Notes under the pieces: model-generated
Database searches by the model: none
Told to the model about the DNA's origin: nothing
The model's input: the letters and a program-made list of their open reading frames with translations, nothing else
DNA from: Verrucomicrobiota bacterium
Lineage (GTDB): Bacteria; Verrucomicrobiota; Verrucomicrobiia; Opitutales; Opitutaceae
Direction: 5' to 3'
DNA length: 64,000 nt
Assembly (NCBI GenBank): GCA_023399155.1
Contig: JAEWQP010000022.1
Location: 602,190-666,189 of the forward strand
Program-made: the position numbers and the translations under genes
Shown: positions 10,692-19,378 of the stretch, in pieces
Numbering within the stretch: position 1 is the stretch's first letter
Layout: each line of letters begins with the position of its first letter

Positions 10692-12227
10692 TCAGCGTCG
10701 GCGCAAGTATTCCTCCGCTTCGCGGCGACGCGGATCGTCGGGGGCCGCGAGGAGAAGAAAATCCTCGTAGGCCGCGGCGGTGCGGAGGCGGTCGACGTTG
10801 GCTGCGGCGTATTCGCGCGCGAGTTGGTAGGCGAGGTTGACGTTGGCGGGGAAGCGTTGCCGCGCCTGGTCGAGCCGCGCCAGGTAGGCCTCCTGCGGCA
10901 GGTACTCGCGCGAAAGGTTGAGGAAGGCGGTCTCGATGGCGAGGGACTCCGGCGCGCGGCGTCGCGCCTCGAGCAGATAGGCCTCGGCCGCGCCGAATTG
11001 TTTCAACCGCCTGTACGTGTCCGCGAGTTCCACCCAGTACTCGATGCGCGAGTCGTCCTCGCTGAGTGCGGTCTGCAGCAGGTCGGCGGCGGCGGTGAAG
11101 TCCCCCGCTTCCTTGCGTGCCATGGCTGCATCGAACTCCGGATTGGCCGAGGCGGCCACGGTTGTCGCGGGAGTGGCCGGTCCGGTGTCGGGCGCATCGA
11201 CTGGCCGGGGGGCGGCAGCCGCTTCCATCGCAGGTGTCGGAGTCGCGGGCTCGGGCTGCGCCGGCGGGGGCCCGGCGGGCGAGCTGGCATCGGGCGTCGC
11301 GGCGGTGCCCGCGGGTGTCGTGGCGGCCGCGGCCGGCCCGGGGGAAGGAGCGTCGGCCGAACCCGACTGCAGTGCGGCCTGCTGCTGGCGCCGGCTGGCG
11401 GCGAGTTCGCCGGCGATGCGGTCCTGCTCGGCGCGAGCGGCGTCGACCGCGGCGCGTGTCTCCTTCCACGCGGCGATATCCGCGCGGTAGTCGGGGACGT
11501 CGGGAAGGGTGGCGAGGGTTTCCGGGAAATTGCGTTCCAGCTGGCCGAGCGTCATTTCCGCGGCCGCGTAGTCGCGCGTTTCCATCTCCAGGGCGAGCAG
11601 TCCGGCGAGCGCGCCGTCGATGTGCGAGTCGGCATGCCGCATGGTGGTCTCATACCACGAGCGCGCCTGGGGGACGTTGTTGAGCCGCCGGAATGCATTG
11701 CCCAGCCGGTAGGCGGCTTCCCCTGAGGGCTGCACGCGGTACCATTCCAGGTAGGCATCGATCGAGCGGGCGATGTTGCCCTGGGATTCCTCCGCCTCGC
11801 CGAGGCGCTGCCAGACCTGAAAATCGCCCGGAAACTCGGCCACGTAGAGTCGCAGCTGCTCGGCTGCCTTGTCGGGGGCGCCCTCCCTGAGGTAGGCCTC
11901 CGCCGCGAGGGGGCGCAGTCCGCTGGAGGCCGGGTCGTTTTCTGCAGCCCTCACGAAGGCGGCGGCGGCGGCGCTGTTGCGGCCTTCCTGCGCATAGGCA
12001 AATCCAAGCGCCTCGAGCACCGCAGGTCGGCCTGGATAGCGCTCGTTGAGTTCCTCGAGCGAGCGCACCGCATCGTCCACGCGGCCGGTCTCGAGGTTTT
12101 TGTTGGCCTGCGCGAGACGGGAGCTGATTACCTCCTCAGGTTTGGAACAGCCCGAAATGAGCAGCGTCAATACCGCCATGACCACCCGGCACGTCCCGGA
12201 TAGCTCGCGTCGTCGAGGAGCAAGCAT
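10692..12227 (-). CDS. TPR-repeat lipoprotein
   Basis: 511-residue protein with a lipoprotein signal: a hydrophobic stretch followed by the lipobox LISGC (Cys27). Tetratricopeptide-type repeats run through two blocks (about 35-220 and 340-510), separated by a long Pro/Ala/Thr-rich linker, and contain typical A-x-x-x-G-x-x-x-x-A spacing. It is probably an envelope scaffold or assembly factor; the exact partner is unknown. A frame continues upstream to 13451 but only as antisense over the next gene; the ATG at 12227 puts the lipobox in a normal place. It is divergent from the secreted protein at 12285 with a 57-base gap. Confidence 0.8.
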   Translation of the reverse strand: MLAPRRRELSGTCRVVMAVLTLLISGCSKPEEVISSRLAQANKNLETGRVDDAVRSLEELNERYPGRPAVLEALGFAYAQEGRNSAAAAAFVRAAENDPASSGLRPLAAEAYLREGAPDKAAEQLRLYVAEFPGDFQVWQRLGEAEESQGNIARSIDAYLEWYRVQPSGEAAYRLGNAFRRLNNVPQARSWYETTMRHADSHIDGALAGLLALEMETRDYAAAEMTLGQLERNFPETLATLPDVPDYRADIAAWKETRAAVDAARAEQDRIAGELAASRRQQQAALQSGSADAPSPGPAAAATTPAGTAATPDASSPAGPPPAQPEPATPTPAMEAAAAPRPVDAPDTGPATPATTVAASANPEFDAAMARKEAGDFTAAADLLQTALSEDDSRIEYWVELADTYRRLKQFGAAEAYLLEARRRAPESLAIETAFLNLSREYLPQEAYLARLDQARQRFPANVNLAYQLAREYAAANVDRLRTAAAYEDFLLLAAPDDPRRREAEEYLRRR

Positions 12228-12284
12228 TGGTCCAACTTCGAACCCACGTTTTGGGGTGTCAAGTTGGCTCTGGGCCGTCATGCG

Positions 12285-13418
12285 ATGATTCCAATGGCGA
12301 ATCCTGGGAAAAAGAAACGCAACCGGCGTGCGGGGTGGCTGCTGGCGGCGGCAGTCGCCTGCAGTGTGTTCCTGCACGAGGGGGCCGCGGCTGACGAACG
12401 CCTTCCCGTGACGGCGGCACGCCGGCTCCCGCCGCCATCCAATCGGCTCTTCCAGGCACGGCTGCCGGAATTCAGCGCGGAAAACTACCGCGCCGCCGTG
12501 GAGGCGTTGGTCGCGGCGTTTGAGCAGCGCAGCGAGCGCGTGCTGGCACCCGGGGCGCGTGGGCGCGTGGGCCTCAAGGTCTATTCGGATTCCGGGGCCG
12601 GCCTGGGTACGCCGCTGAATCTGACGCGCGGTGTGCTCCACGCGCTGGAGAAACGTGGAATCCCGCGCGCCAATGTCGTGATCGTCGGGCTCAACGAGGC
12701 GCGCCTGCGCGACGTGGGCTACCTCCCGCCGCTGAGCGTCGGCGGCGATCGGTTCGAGGGCGCGCGCGTCATCGCGCTGGATTCGGGAGACCACTGGGAG
12801 CCGGACTGGTTTTACGACAGTCCGCTTCCGGGCGGAGAGGAGTCGCCGCTGATCGATGTCGCGACCGAGCTCGAGCGAACCAAGCAGCAGTACGAACTTG
12901 AAACGCAGCGGCGCAGCTTCCTGCCGGTGCCGCTGATGTTCGACGTCGATTTCTGGATCAACCTGCCGGTCTGCAGCGACCACCCCGTCGTGGGAGTCAA
13001 TGCGGCCCTGGTCAACATCACCCTCTGGAACGCGAGCAACACCCAACGATTCTTCCGCAGTCCGGCCTCGGCGCCGGCCGCCGTGGCAGAGATGGCGGCG
13101 ATCCCGGAGGTGCGCGCGGGGCTCGTCTTTCACCTCGTGAGCCTGGAACGCTATCAGTTCATCGGCGGACCGATCTTCAACTCGCTCTACACCGTGTCCG
13201 AGCCGCTCGTGTGGCTGAGCGACAATCCCGTGATGATTGATGCCCTGCTGCGCGATCGCATCGATCAGGGCCGGGCGGAGACGGGCTTTCGCGGTCTTCC
13301 GGAGGACCTGCGCCTGATCCCCTATGCCGAACAACTCGGGCTCGGATCCGGGAACCCGGCCACGGCGGAATGGGTCGACGTGTATCCACCGGCGGGCCAG
13401 GTCGGTGCATCCCACTGA
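12285..13418 (+). CDS. Secreted DUF362-like protein
   Basis: About 377 residues with a Sec signal peptide (basic N-terminus KKKRNRRAG, hydrophobic LLAAAVACSVFL, cleavage probably near GAAADE). The body resembles DUF362 proteins: an early VGLKVYSDSGAG segment in the place of the usual K-x-N motif, a helix-rich GVLHALEKRGI unit and a VVIVGLNEA strand. Function is unknown for the family. No cysteine cluster for an Fe-S centre is visible. Either ATG 12285 or ATG 12294 may be the start; neither has a strong ribosome binding site. The family call is by pattern only. Confidence 0.6.
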   Translation: MIPMANPGKKKRNRRAGWLLAAAVACSVFLHEGAAADERLPVTAARRLPPPSNRLFQARLPEFSAENYRAAVEALVAAFEQRSERVLAPGARGRVGLKVYSDSGAGLGTPLNLTRGVLHALEKRGIPRANVVIVGLNEARLRDVGYLPPLSVGGDRFEGARVIALDSGDHWEPDWFYDSPLPGGEESPLIDVATELERTKQQYELETQRRSFLPVPLMFDVDFWINLPVCSDHPVVGVNAALVNITLWNASNTQRFFRSPASAPAAVAEMAAIPEVRAGLVFHLVSLERYQFIGGPIFNSLYTVSEPLVWLSDNPVMIDALLRDRIDQGRAETGFRGLPEDLRLIPYAEQLGLGSGNPATAEWVDVYPPAGQVGASH

Positions 13419-13496
13419 GCGGGGGCGCTCTTCCGGCCCGGACGGCTCCATGATTTTCCTCTTGTGTCCCTCTGAAGCGGGGCGGATTTATCGACC

Positions 13497-13871
13497 ATGT
13501 CCGTGACGGATTTCCTACCGATTCTCATCCAGCTCGTGCTGGCGGTGAGCCTGGCGTCGGTGATCATCTTCGCCAGTCATCTCCTGGGGCAGCGCGCGGT
13601 GAAGAACCGTATCAAGGATTCCGCCTACGAGTGCGGCATCCCGAGCGAGGGACGCACGCACACGCGCTTTTCCGTGAAATTCTACGTCACGGCGATGCTG
13701 TTCATCCTCTTCGACATCGAGGTGATCTTCCTCATCCCGTGGGCGTTCGTCTACCGCGAGTTTCTCGCGCAGAACCTTCCCATCGTGCTTCCGGGGATGT
13801 TCTTCCTCGGCGTGCTCGTGCTCGGTTTGGTCTACGAGGTGCGGAAAGGGGCGTTGGACTGGGAAAAATGA
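13497..13871 (+). CDS. nuoA: NADH-quinone oxidoreductase subunit A (isolated copy)
   Basis: 124-residue membrane subunit of complex I with three helices. The family signature is present: YECGIPSEGRTHTRFSVKFY followed by FILFDIEVIFLIPWAF, with the conserved acidic residues in the second helix. It stands alone, 16 kb from the nuo cluster, which has its own, quite different nuoA. It may belong to a second complex I whose other genes lie elsewhere. The next gene starts 24 bases downstream, so they may share a transcript. Confidence 0.93.
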   Translation: MSVTDFLPILIQLVLAVSLASVIIFASHLLGQRAVKNRIKDSAYECGIPSEGRTHTRFSVKFYVTAMLFILFDIEVIFLIPWAFVYREFLAQNLPIVLPGMFFLGVLVLGLVYEVRKGALDWEK

Positions 13872-13895
13872 GCGGTGTGAGAGCCGCCCGGTCGC

Positions 13896-15254
13896 ATGCG
13901 TCTTGATAAATACTTCGGCCGGTCCCGCGTCGTCGACCTCACGAGCACGACGCTGCACGACGCGCTGCAGGAGCTTCTCAAGCTCGCGGCCGCCCGCTTT
14001 CGCGACCTGAACAAATCCGAGGTGCTCCGCGGCCTGGTCGAGCGCGAGAGCACGATGACGACGTATCTGGGCAACGGCGTGGCCCTGCCGCACGTGCGTG
14101 TGAAGATGCGGCAGCGCTTCGTGTTCGCCGTGGGCCGCAGCCGCGAGGGTTTTGCCTATGATGGCGTGACCGACGGCTCGAAGGTGCACCTCGTCTTTCT
14201 GCTGCTCGCGAGCGATGCGGCGCGCGACTACCTGAGTGTGCTCTCGACCGTCGCCCACCTCGTGCGCGACCGGGACTTTGTCGACGGGCTGATGGACGCG
14301 CCGGATACGGACGTGCTGTTCGAGCGCCTGTCGACCGGCTTCGGCGGCATCGCGGCGCGTCCGGCGCAGGTCCGACAGAACCGCAACAACCGCCTGCTTT
14401 TCCGCGCCGCCGAGTCGATCGCCAAGGGGAGCAGCTGTTCGCTCATCGCCGTCTTCGCCGACGCGCTCACCACCGCGCCCGATCCGGGGCTCAGGTTCAG
14501 GGACATCCGCACGATCCTCGTGACGCGCAACGCCGCCGACACCGGGATCGACACCGCCCAGTACGAGGCGGTCGTGCAGGTCCGATCCTTTTCCAAGAAG
14601 CGTCTCGCGCAGCTGCGCAGCTTCGTGCTCGTGGGCATGACGCGCGGCCTCATCCAGTTCAACGACCGCATCTGCTGCCTGGGCGGGCTGGCCGAGAGCG
14701 ACCAGTTCGACACCATCGTCGTCGTCGATCTGCAGCGCGAGTTCCAGACGCTGCTCGTCGACCAGACCGACTTCCTCCCGGCCGACGTCAAGCCCGAGGT
14801 CTTCGAGCGCGTGCTCGGGATCGCCATGGAACTCGCCGTGGAGGGGCGCGAGGGCAAGCCGGTCGGCAGCCTCTTCGTCCTGGGCGACACCGCGCGCGTG
14901 GAGAAGATGACCAAGCCGCTCGTGTTGAATCCGTTTTTTGGCTACAAGGAGGAGGATCGCAACATCCTCAATCCCTTCATGGACGAGACGGTCAAGGAGT
15001 TCTCCTCGCTCGACGGCGCGTTCATCATCCGCGGCGACGGGGTGCTCATCTCCTCCGGTTCCCTCATCCACGCGCCCGACTACTACCACGCCCTGCCCAG
15101 CGGGCTCGGATCGCGGCACGCCGCAGCCGCGGCCATCTCGCTCGCCGCCCAGTGCATTTCCATCGTCGTCTCGTCGAGCACAGGGCAGGTGACCGTGTTT
15201 CGCCGCGGCGTGATGCTGCCGATCATGGAGCGCGGCGTGGGCGGCGGCGCCTGA
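13896..15254 (+). CDS. PTS EIIA-like / diadenylate cyclase fusion protein
   Basis: 452 residues in three parts. Residues 1-150 resemble a fructose-type PTS EIIA domain, including the phospho-histidine motif GNGVALPHVRV (His66). Residues about 160-290 form an alpha/beta domain that could correspond to the PK-C-like domain of archaeal CdaZ proteins (uncertain). Residues about 315-440 match the DAC domain that makes cyclic di-AMP from two ATP: GSLFVLGDT, then the DGA motif (373-375, in LDGAFIIRGDGVLIS) and GLGSRHAAAAAIS, where the usual RHR reads RHA (407-409), then IVVSSSTGQVTV. No membrane helix is seen, so it is cytosolic. A role coupling phosphotransfer or sugar state to cyclic di-AMP is inference. 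Confidence 0.8.
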   Translation: MRLDKYFGRSRVVDLTSTTLHDALQELLKLAAARFRDLNKSEVLRGLVERESTMTTYLGNGVALPHVRVKMRQRFVFAVGRSREGFAYDGVTDGSKVHLVFLLLASDAARDYLSVLSTVAHLVRDRDFVDGLMDAPDTDVLFERLSTGFGGIAARPAQVRQNRNNRLLFRAAESIAKGSSCSLIAVFADALTTAPDPGLRFRDIRTILVTRNAADTGIDTAQYEAVVQVRSFSKKRLAQLRSFVLVGMTRGLIQFNDRICCLGGLAESDQFDTIVVVDLQREFQTLLVDQTDFLPADVKPEVFERVLGIAMELAVEGREGKPVGSLFVLGDTARVEKMTKPLVLNPFFGYKEEDRNILNPFMDETVKEFSSLDGAFIIRGDGVLISSGSLIHAPDYYHALPSGLGSRHAAAAAISLAAQCISIVVSSSTGQVTVFRRGVMLPIMERGVGGGA

Positions 15255-15354
15255 TCGGGCCGGCTTCGGCGGGCCGGAATCGGACGGCGGATTGTCGCAA
15301 CGCGTCGCTTTTGGGGATGGCAGTGGACGTCCCCGCGTCCAAGCTGGAGGCTGC

Positions 15355-16263
15355 ATGAACCTGATCGAGACCACGGGATTGTCCGGACGCCCCCGCGATG
15401 CGGGCGGGCGGCTCGACATCACCCTCGCGGTCCGCCCCGGCATGCGCCTGGGCATCGTCGGCGCGGAGGGCTCGGGCAAGACCGCGCTCGTGCGCCTGCT
15501 GGTGGGCCTCGACGCTCCGGGCGCAGGCGCCGTGAAGGTGCTCGGGCGCCGGCCCTCGCGCCTGGGCCGGGCGGGTTTCGCGCGGCTCGGGTATGTGCCG
15601 CAGCATCATCTCGTCCCGCTCCACCTCACGGTGCGGAAGCACCTGGAGCGCTGGCGGGGCTTTTACCGCACCTGGGACCGGGAACTCGCCTTGCGCCTGA
15701 GCGTGACGCTGAAGCTGCCGCTCGATGTCCGCGCCGAGCGCTTGCAGCGGCCGCTGCGGCTCAAGGCGGCGTTGCTTTCGTCGCTCGCCTACAGGCCGGA
15801 GTTGCTGATCATGGATGGCAGCTTTGATCCGGTCGATGATGAGGTCCGTGCCGAGATTCGCGCGGCCCTGGCCGCGGCGATCGAGTCGGACCGCGCGTCG
15901 CTCGTCGTCACGGCCCGTGAGGCCGCCGCGGTCGAGGGACTGTGCGACCACATGGCCTGGTTGCAGGAGGGCCGCATCCAGGTGTGCGACCGGGTCGAGG
16001 TCCTGCGCGAGCAGTACCGGCGCATCACCGTGACCTTCGCCCATCCGCCCGGGCGGGCGCTGGAGCTGCCGCCGCACTGGATCATGCTGGATGCGCGCGG
16101 GCGACGACTCCACGCGGTGGATACACGGTTCGGCGACGGTTCGGTCCTGCGGGCCTGGCTCTCGCCGTGGCCGGGCTCCACGGTCGAGGAACGGCCGATG
16201 GCCCTGCAGGAGATCGGCGAGGCGCTGGCGCGCCGCGCCACAACCTCGGGAGGTGCGCCGTGA
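15355..16263 (+). CDS. ABC transporter ATP-binding protein with degenerate catalytic motifs
   Basis: 302 residues. The Walker A motif GAEGSGKT (36-43) is intact and the Q-loop is GYVPQHH. The signature LSGGQ is not recognisable (QRPLRLKAALLSS). Walker B reads LLIMDGSFDPVD, so the catalytic Glu after Asp154 is Gly155, and the H-loop His is Ala (VVTAREA, 187). The C-terminal 90 residues are an additional domain. ATG 15355 has GGAGG 5 bases upstream and was preferred over an upstream start at 15292. It overlaps the following permease by one base (TGATG). The pair looks like a YhcG/YtrB-type export system, but ATP hydrolysis may be slow or absent. Confidence 0.78.
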   Translation: MNLIETTGLSGRPRDAGGRLDITLAVRPGMRLGIVGAEGSGKTALVRLLVGLDAPGAGAVKVLGRRPSRLGRAGFARLGYVPQHHLVPLHLTVRKHLERWRGFYRTWDRELALRLSVTLKLPLDVRAERLQRPLRLKAALLSSLAYRPELLIMDGSFDPVDDEVRAEIRAALAAAIESDRASLVVTAREAAAVEGLCDHMAWLQEGRIQVCDRVEVLREQYRRITVTFAHPPGRALELPPHWIMLDARGRRLHAVDTRFGDGSVLRAWLSPWPGSTVEERPMALQEIGEALARRATTSGGAP

Positions 16264-16976
16264 TGGCGGTGTTACGGGTCATGCTGCGCGATGCTCGGCG
16301 TTCCGCCCTGATCATTCTCGCGGCGGGGCTGGTCGACGTGGTTCTCCTGCTGGGCGAGCGCGTGGGCTGGGTGGACGGCGAGATCGCCTTGTGGGTCGCA
16401 CGGCTCCTGATGCTGGCGATCGGCGCGGAGGTTGTCTTCGGCGATCCGGTCTCGGGTCCGCTCGCCTTGTGGCGCACGCGGCCAATTGGCGGTGCGGCCA
16501 TGGCCCTGGGCAAGACCCTCATGCTGGCGGGTGTGGCGTTCGGCATCGGGGCCGCAATGTTCGCGGTGGAGGTCGCTTTCGGCGTCGACATGTGGCGTGG
16601 TGCCACGGCGGCGTCCTGGGAGGTGTTCGGTGGCGCCGTATGGGTGCTTCTGGGAGCGGCGCTGGCGACCCTGGTGCAAACGCCGCGGGGATTCGTCGTG
16701 CAGGCCGCGGGCGCGTTGATCGGCGCCGCGGCTGCGGTGGCGACATCGCTGTTCCTGGCGCGGCACAGCGACTGGGTGGCCGCGCTGGTGGTGAAAGGGG
16801 CGCGCGACGACGGACGCACCGTCATGCTGGCCGGTGGACTCGCGATCCTGTTCTCATTCGCGGCGGTTGCGCGGCGCTACATCTGGCCGCACGGGATCTG
16901 GATGGCGCGAGGTCTGGCGTGGCTGGCGTGCCTTTTCGTCCTCGGTCACGAGGGCCTGCGCTTGCTCGTGCGCTAA
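16263..16976 (+). CDS. ABC-2-like membrane permease partner
   Basis: 237-residue polytopic protein with about six hydrophobic helices. It has no clear family motif; the call rests on its one-base overlap with the ATPase gene and on a layout like ABC-2 permeases whose N-terminus starts VLRVMLRDARRSALII. GTG 16260 immediately before the ATG is a possible alternative start. Substrate is unknown. Confidence 0.65.
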   Translation: MAVLRVMLRDARRSALIILAAGLVDVVLLLGERVGWVDGEIALWVARLLMLAIGAEVVFGDPVSGPLALWRTRPIGGAAMALGKTLMLAGVAFGIGAAMFAVEVAFGVDMWRGATAASWEVFGGAVWVLLGAALATLVQTPRGFVVQAAGALIGAAAAVATSLFLARHSDWVAALVVKGARDDGRTVMLAGGLAILFSFAAVARRYIWPHGIWMARGLAWLACLFVLGHEGLRLLVR

Positions 16977-17018
16977 ACCGGCGCCTTCGCGCCTCGCACG
17001 TGGCCTCTCGTCCTCGGG

Positions 17019-17095
17019 TGGGGTGGCTGACGGGATTTGAACCCGCGACCCCCAGATCCACAATCTGGTGCTCTAACCAACTGAGCTACAACCAC
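17019..17095 (-). tRNA. tRNA-His (anticodon GTG), CCA encoded
   Basis: The minus strand folds as a full cloverleaf: acceptor GTGGTTG/CAGCCAC, D-arm with AGCTCAGTTGGTTAGAGC, anticodon loop TTGTGGA, T-loop GGTTCAAATCC. The 3' CCA is encoded (17021-17019). A G at position -1 (base 17096) and discriminator C are the usual identity elements of tRNA-His. Confidence 0.97.
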
Positions 17096-17121
17096 CGTCT
17101 GTCCCGAAAAAAGGGAGGCGA

Positions 17122-17150
17122 ACGCTCCCGCCCGCGCACCCGGGTGTCAA
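17122..17150 (-). promoter_or_regulatory. Putative promoter of tRNA-His
   Basis: Minus-strand TTGACA (17150-17145) is followed after 17 bases by GAGCGT, 27 bases before the tRNA. The -35 box is perfect, the -10 box poor. A GGGAG...CTCCC hairpin plus TTTTTT follows directly on the same strand (about 17105-17128), which would lie in the leader. Confidence 0.3.
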
Positions 17151-17309
17151 CGGGAAATTTCGCCGGGACCGGTCGCACCTGCACCGTCCTCCACGAGAAG
17201 GCGCACAACCACCTGCAGCTGCGCCGGATCGGCCCGTCGGGAGCAGTCGCACGTTTGCCCGGCTCCGGCATTGCGCCGCCCCGCGCCCCGGATTGAGTCC
17301 GGGGGCATC

Positions 17310-18173
17310 ATGTCGCCCCAAGATCACCCGTTGCGTTTCCCCGTCCTCCTCGTCGCGCTCGCCTTCGTCTGCCTCACGCTGCCTGCCCGCGCGCAGACCG
17401 CCGCGCCGGCCGACGAGTACCGCGCCGGCAAGTCCTTCATCCCGACCCGTGTGTATTCACAAGCTGAGGACGACGCGATCCTCAAGGCCTTCGAGGGCCT
17501 GCGGGTCGCGGACGTGACCGACGGGATGGACTTCGTGGGCCTGAAGAACGTGGGCCTGATGGATACGGAGATTCATCCGCTGTGGAAGGATGCGCGCGAG
17601 TTCAAGCACCGCTTCATCGGGATCGCGGTGACCGTGCGCTATGTGCCCACGCAGAGGCCGCCGGCGCCGGCGGGCCTCAGCTACGAGGAGTTTCGCGCCT
17701 GGGAGGGCAAATGGTACAACGAACTTTCCCCCGAGCCGTTCATGGAGATCATCCGCCCGGGCAGCGCGATCATCATCGACGAGGCGCCGGACGCGGACGT
17801 CGGCAGCATCGGCTCGAACAACATCATGGCCTGGAAACTCAAGGGAGCGGTCGGGGTGGTGACCGATGCGACGGCCCGCGACACCGACGAGGTGATCACG
17901 GAAGAGGTGCCGCTGTATCTGCGCCGCGTGGGCCGCGGCATCCGGCCCGGGCGCAACGAAATCGAATCGGTCAACAAGCCGGTCGTGGTCGGCGGAGCGT
18001 TGGTCAACCCCGGCGATGTGATCGTCGCCGACGGGGACGGTGTGGTCGTGGTGCCTCGTGAGCACGCGCTCAAGGTGGCGGAGTTCGCCCACAAGATCAT
18101 CGTGGGCGACAAGGAAGGCCGCCGCAACCTCTACAAGGCGCTGGGCCTGCCTGACGACGCGTCGGTCCGCTGA
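17310..18173 (+). CDS. Secreted RraA-family protein
   Basis: 287 residues with an N-terminal signal peptide (LLVALAFVCLTLPARAQ, cleavage probably after ARAQ or nearby). The remainder matches the RraA fold, the family of 4-hydroxy-4-methyl-2-oxoglutarate aldolases and RNase E inhibitors: VTDATARDTDEV and the end motif NPGDVIVADGDGVVVVP. Compared with cytosolic RraA (about 160-230 residues) it has an insertion with aromatic residues at about 105-145. The start ATG 17310 gives a normal signal peptide; a frame upstream to 17271 adds only 13 residues. The natural substrate cannot be told; an aldolase or decarboxylase acting outside the cytoplasm is possible. Confidence 0.8.
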   Translation: MSPQDHPLRFPVLLVALAFVCLTLPARAQTAAPADEYRAGKSFIPTRVYSQAEDDAILKAFEGLRVADVTDGMDFVGLKNVGLMDTEIHPLWKDAREFKHRFIGIAVTVRYVPTQRPPAPAGLSYEEFRAWEGKWYNELSPEPFMEIIRPGSAIIIDEAPDADVGSIGSNNIMAWKLKGAVGVVTDATARDTDEVITEEVPLYLRRVGRGIRPGRNEIESVNKPVVVGGALVNPGDVIVADGDGVVVVPREHALKVAEFAHKIIVGDKEGRRNLYKALGLPDDASVR

Positions 18174-18243
18174 GGCGATCCGATTCCGTTGACTCTTGCT
18201 ACGGCGGCGCGGCGAACCACTGTGGGCGCTGCACTCGCGCCGC

Positions 18244-19248
18244 GTGAATCGCACCCTCACCAGCATCCGGATCGTCTTCGTCACCATCTGCGTGTTCGCC
18301 GGTTGGATGGTTTCGGCGTCCGTGCCGGAGTGGATGGCCTACCAGGTCAACGGAGCGTTGATCGGATTCCTTCTCGGGGTCCTGGTCGTGTTGGTCGATG
18401 TGTTCCTCAAGGGGTTTTCCTTGCGCGGCCTCTCGGCCGTGACCTTCGGCCTGGCGGCGGGCTCGCTTGTGGCCTTTCTGATCGGGACATCGCCTCTCTT
18501 CCAGTTTGGCGACCCGCAGATCGTGTTTCTGTCGCGTCTCGGCCTGTTTGTCGTGTGTTCCTACCTGGCGACGGTGATCGCCCTGCGCGGCAAGGATGAG
18601 TTTCAGCTGGTGATCCCGTACGTGCGTTTCGTGCCGCACGAGGTCGACGTGCCCCTGGTCGTCGTGGACACCAGCGCGTTGATCGACGGTCGCATCCTGA
18701 AGATCCGGGAATGCAATTTCCTGCCCTCGGCGCTTGTCATCCCGCAATTCGTCCTGGACGAACTGCATGCGATCGCGAGCGCGCGGGATCCGGCGCGTGC
18801 CGTGCGCGGCCGCAAAGGGCTCGATGTGCTCAACCAGCTGCGCCAGCTGCCCAACGCGGACATCCGCATCGTGGAGAGCGAGGTGGGCAAGGGGACCACG
18901 CCCGAGGACAAACTCGTCTACCTCGCACAATCGATGAAAGCGAAGCTGCTGACGACCGATTACACGTTGGCGCAACGCGCGCAGTTTCACGGGGTGCCGT
19001 GGCTCAATCTCAACGCCTTATCCAAGGCGCTGCACACCGAGGTCGCGGCCGGTGAGCGGCTGGAGGTCGAACTCGTCAAGCCCGGCCGCGAGGCCGGCCA
19101 GGCGGTGGGCTATCTGGCCGACGGTTCCATGGTCGTGGTGGACGGGGCGGCGCCGCTGATCGGGCGGCGCATCGAGGTCGAGGTCGCCAGCATCCTCCCA
19201 TCAGCCGGCGGCAAGATGGTCTTTGCGCGCCGCCTCGATCGCGGCTGA
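18244..19248 (+). CDS. YacL-like PIN/TRAM-domain membrane protein
   Basis: About 334 residues. Four hydrophobic helices occupy roughly the first 120 residues. A PIN nuclease domain follows, with the first catalytic Asp in LVVVDTSALIDGR and further acidic residues in TPEDKLVYLA and LLTTDYTLAQRA. A C-terminal TRAM RNA-binding domain ends the protein (ELVKPGREAGQAVGYLADGS). Such proteins are membrane-anchored ribonuclease candidates. The start is uncertain: GTG 18244 lies just before the first helix, and a TTG at 18196 in frame is the alternative. Confidence 0.82.
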   Translation: MNRTLTSIRIVFVTICVFAGWMVSASVPEWMAYQVNGALIGFLLGVLVVLVDVFLKGFSLRGLSAVTFGLAAGSLVAFLIGTSPLFQFGDPQIVFLSRLGLFVVCSYLATVIALRGKDEFQLVIPYVRFVPHEVDVPLVVVDTSALIDGRILKIRECNFLPSALVIPQFVLDELHAIASARDPARAVRGRKGLDVLNQLRQLPNADIRIVESEVGKGTTPEDKLVYLAQSMKAKLLTTDYTLAQRAQFHGVPWLNLNALSKALHTEVAAGERLEVELVKPGREAGQAVGYLADGSMVVVDGAAPLIGRRIEVEVASILPSAGGKMVFARRLDRG

Positions 19249-19378
19249 GCACCGGTTGGCTGCATCCCGGTGTCCGCCGGCGCCGGCCCGTTCGCAGGGC
19301 GGCTTGAACGGTGCCATGAGGAGGCGTTGCTTTCTCTTGCGGAGCGGCGGAGGGGCCACAAGATGACGCCGCTTTCAC

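Noticed and set aside
12228..13451. N-terminal extension of the TPR lipoprotein to 919 codons
   Set aside because: The extension is antisense to the secreted DUF362-like gene and would place the lipobox in the middle of the protein.
16091..17296. Plus-strand frame of 401 codons crossing tRNA-His
   Set aside because: Contains the translated tRNA signature GWLTGFEPATPRSTIWCSNQ; it is not a protein gene.
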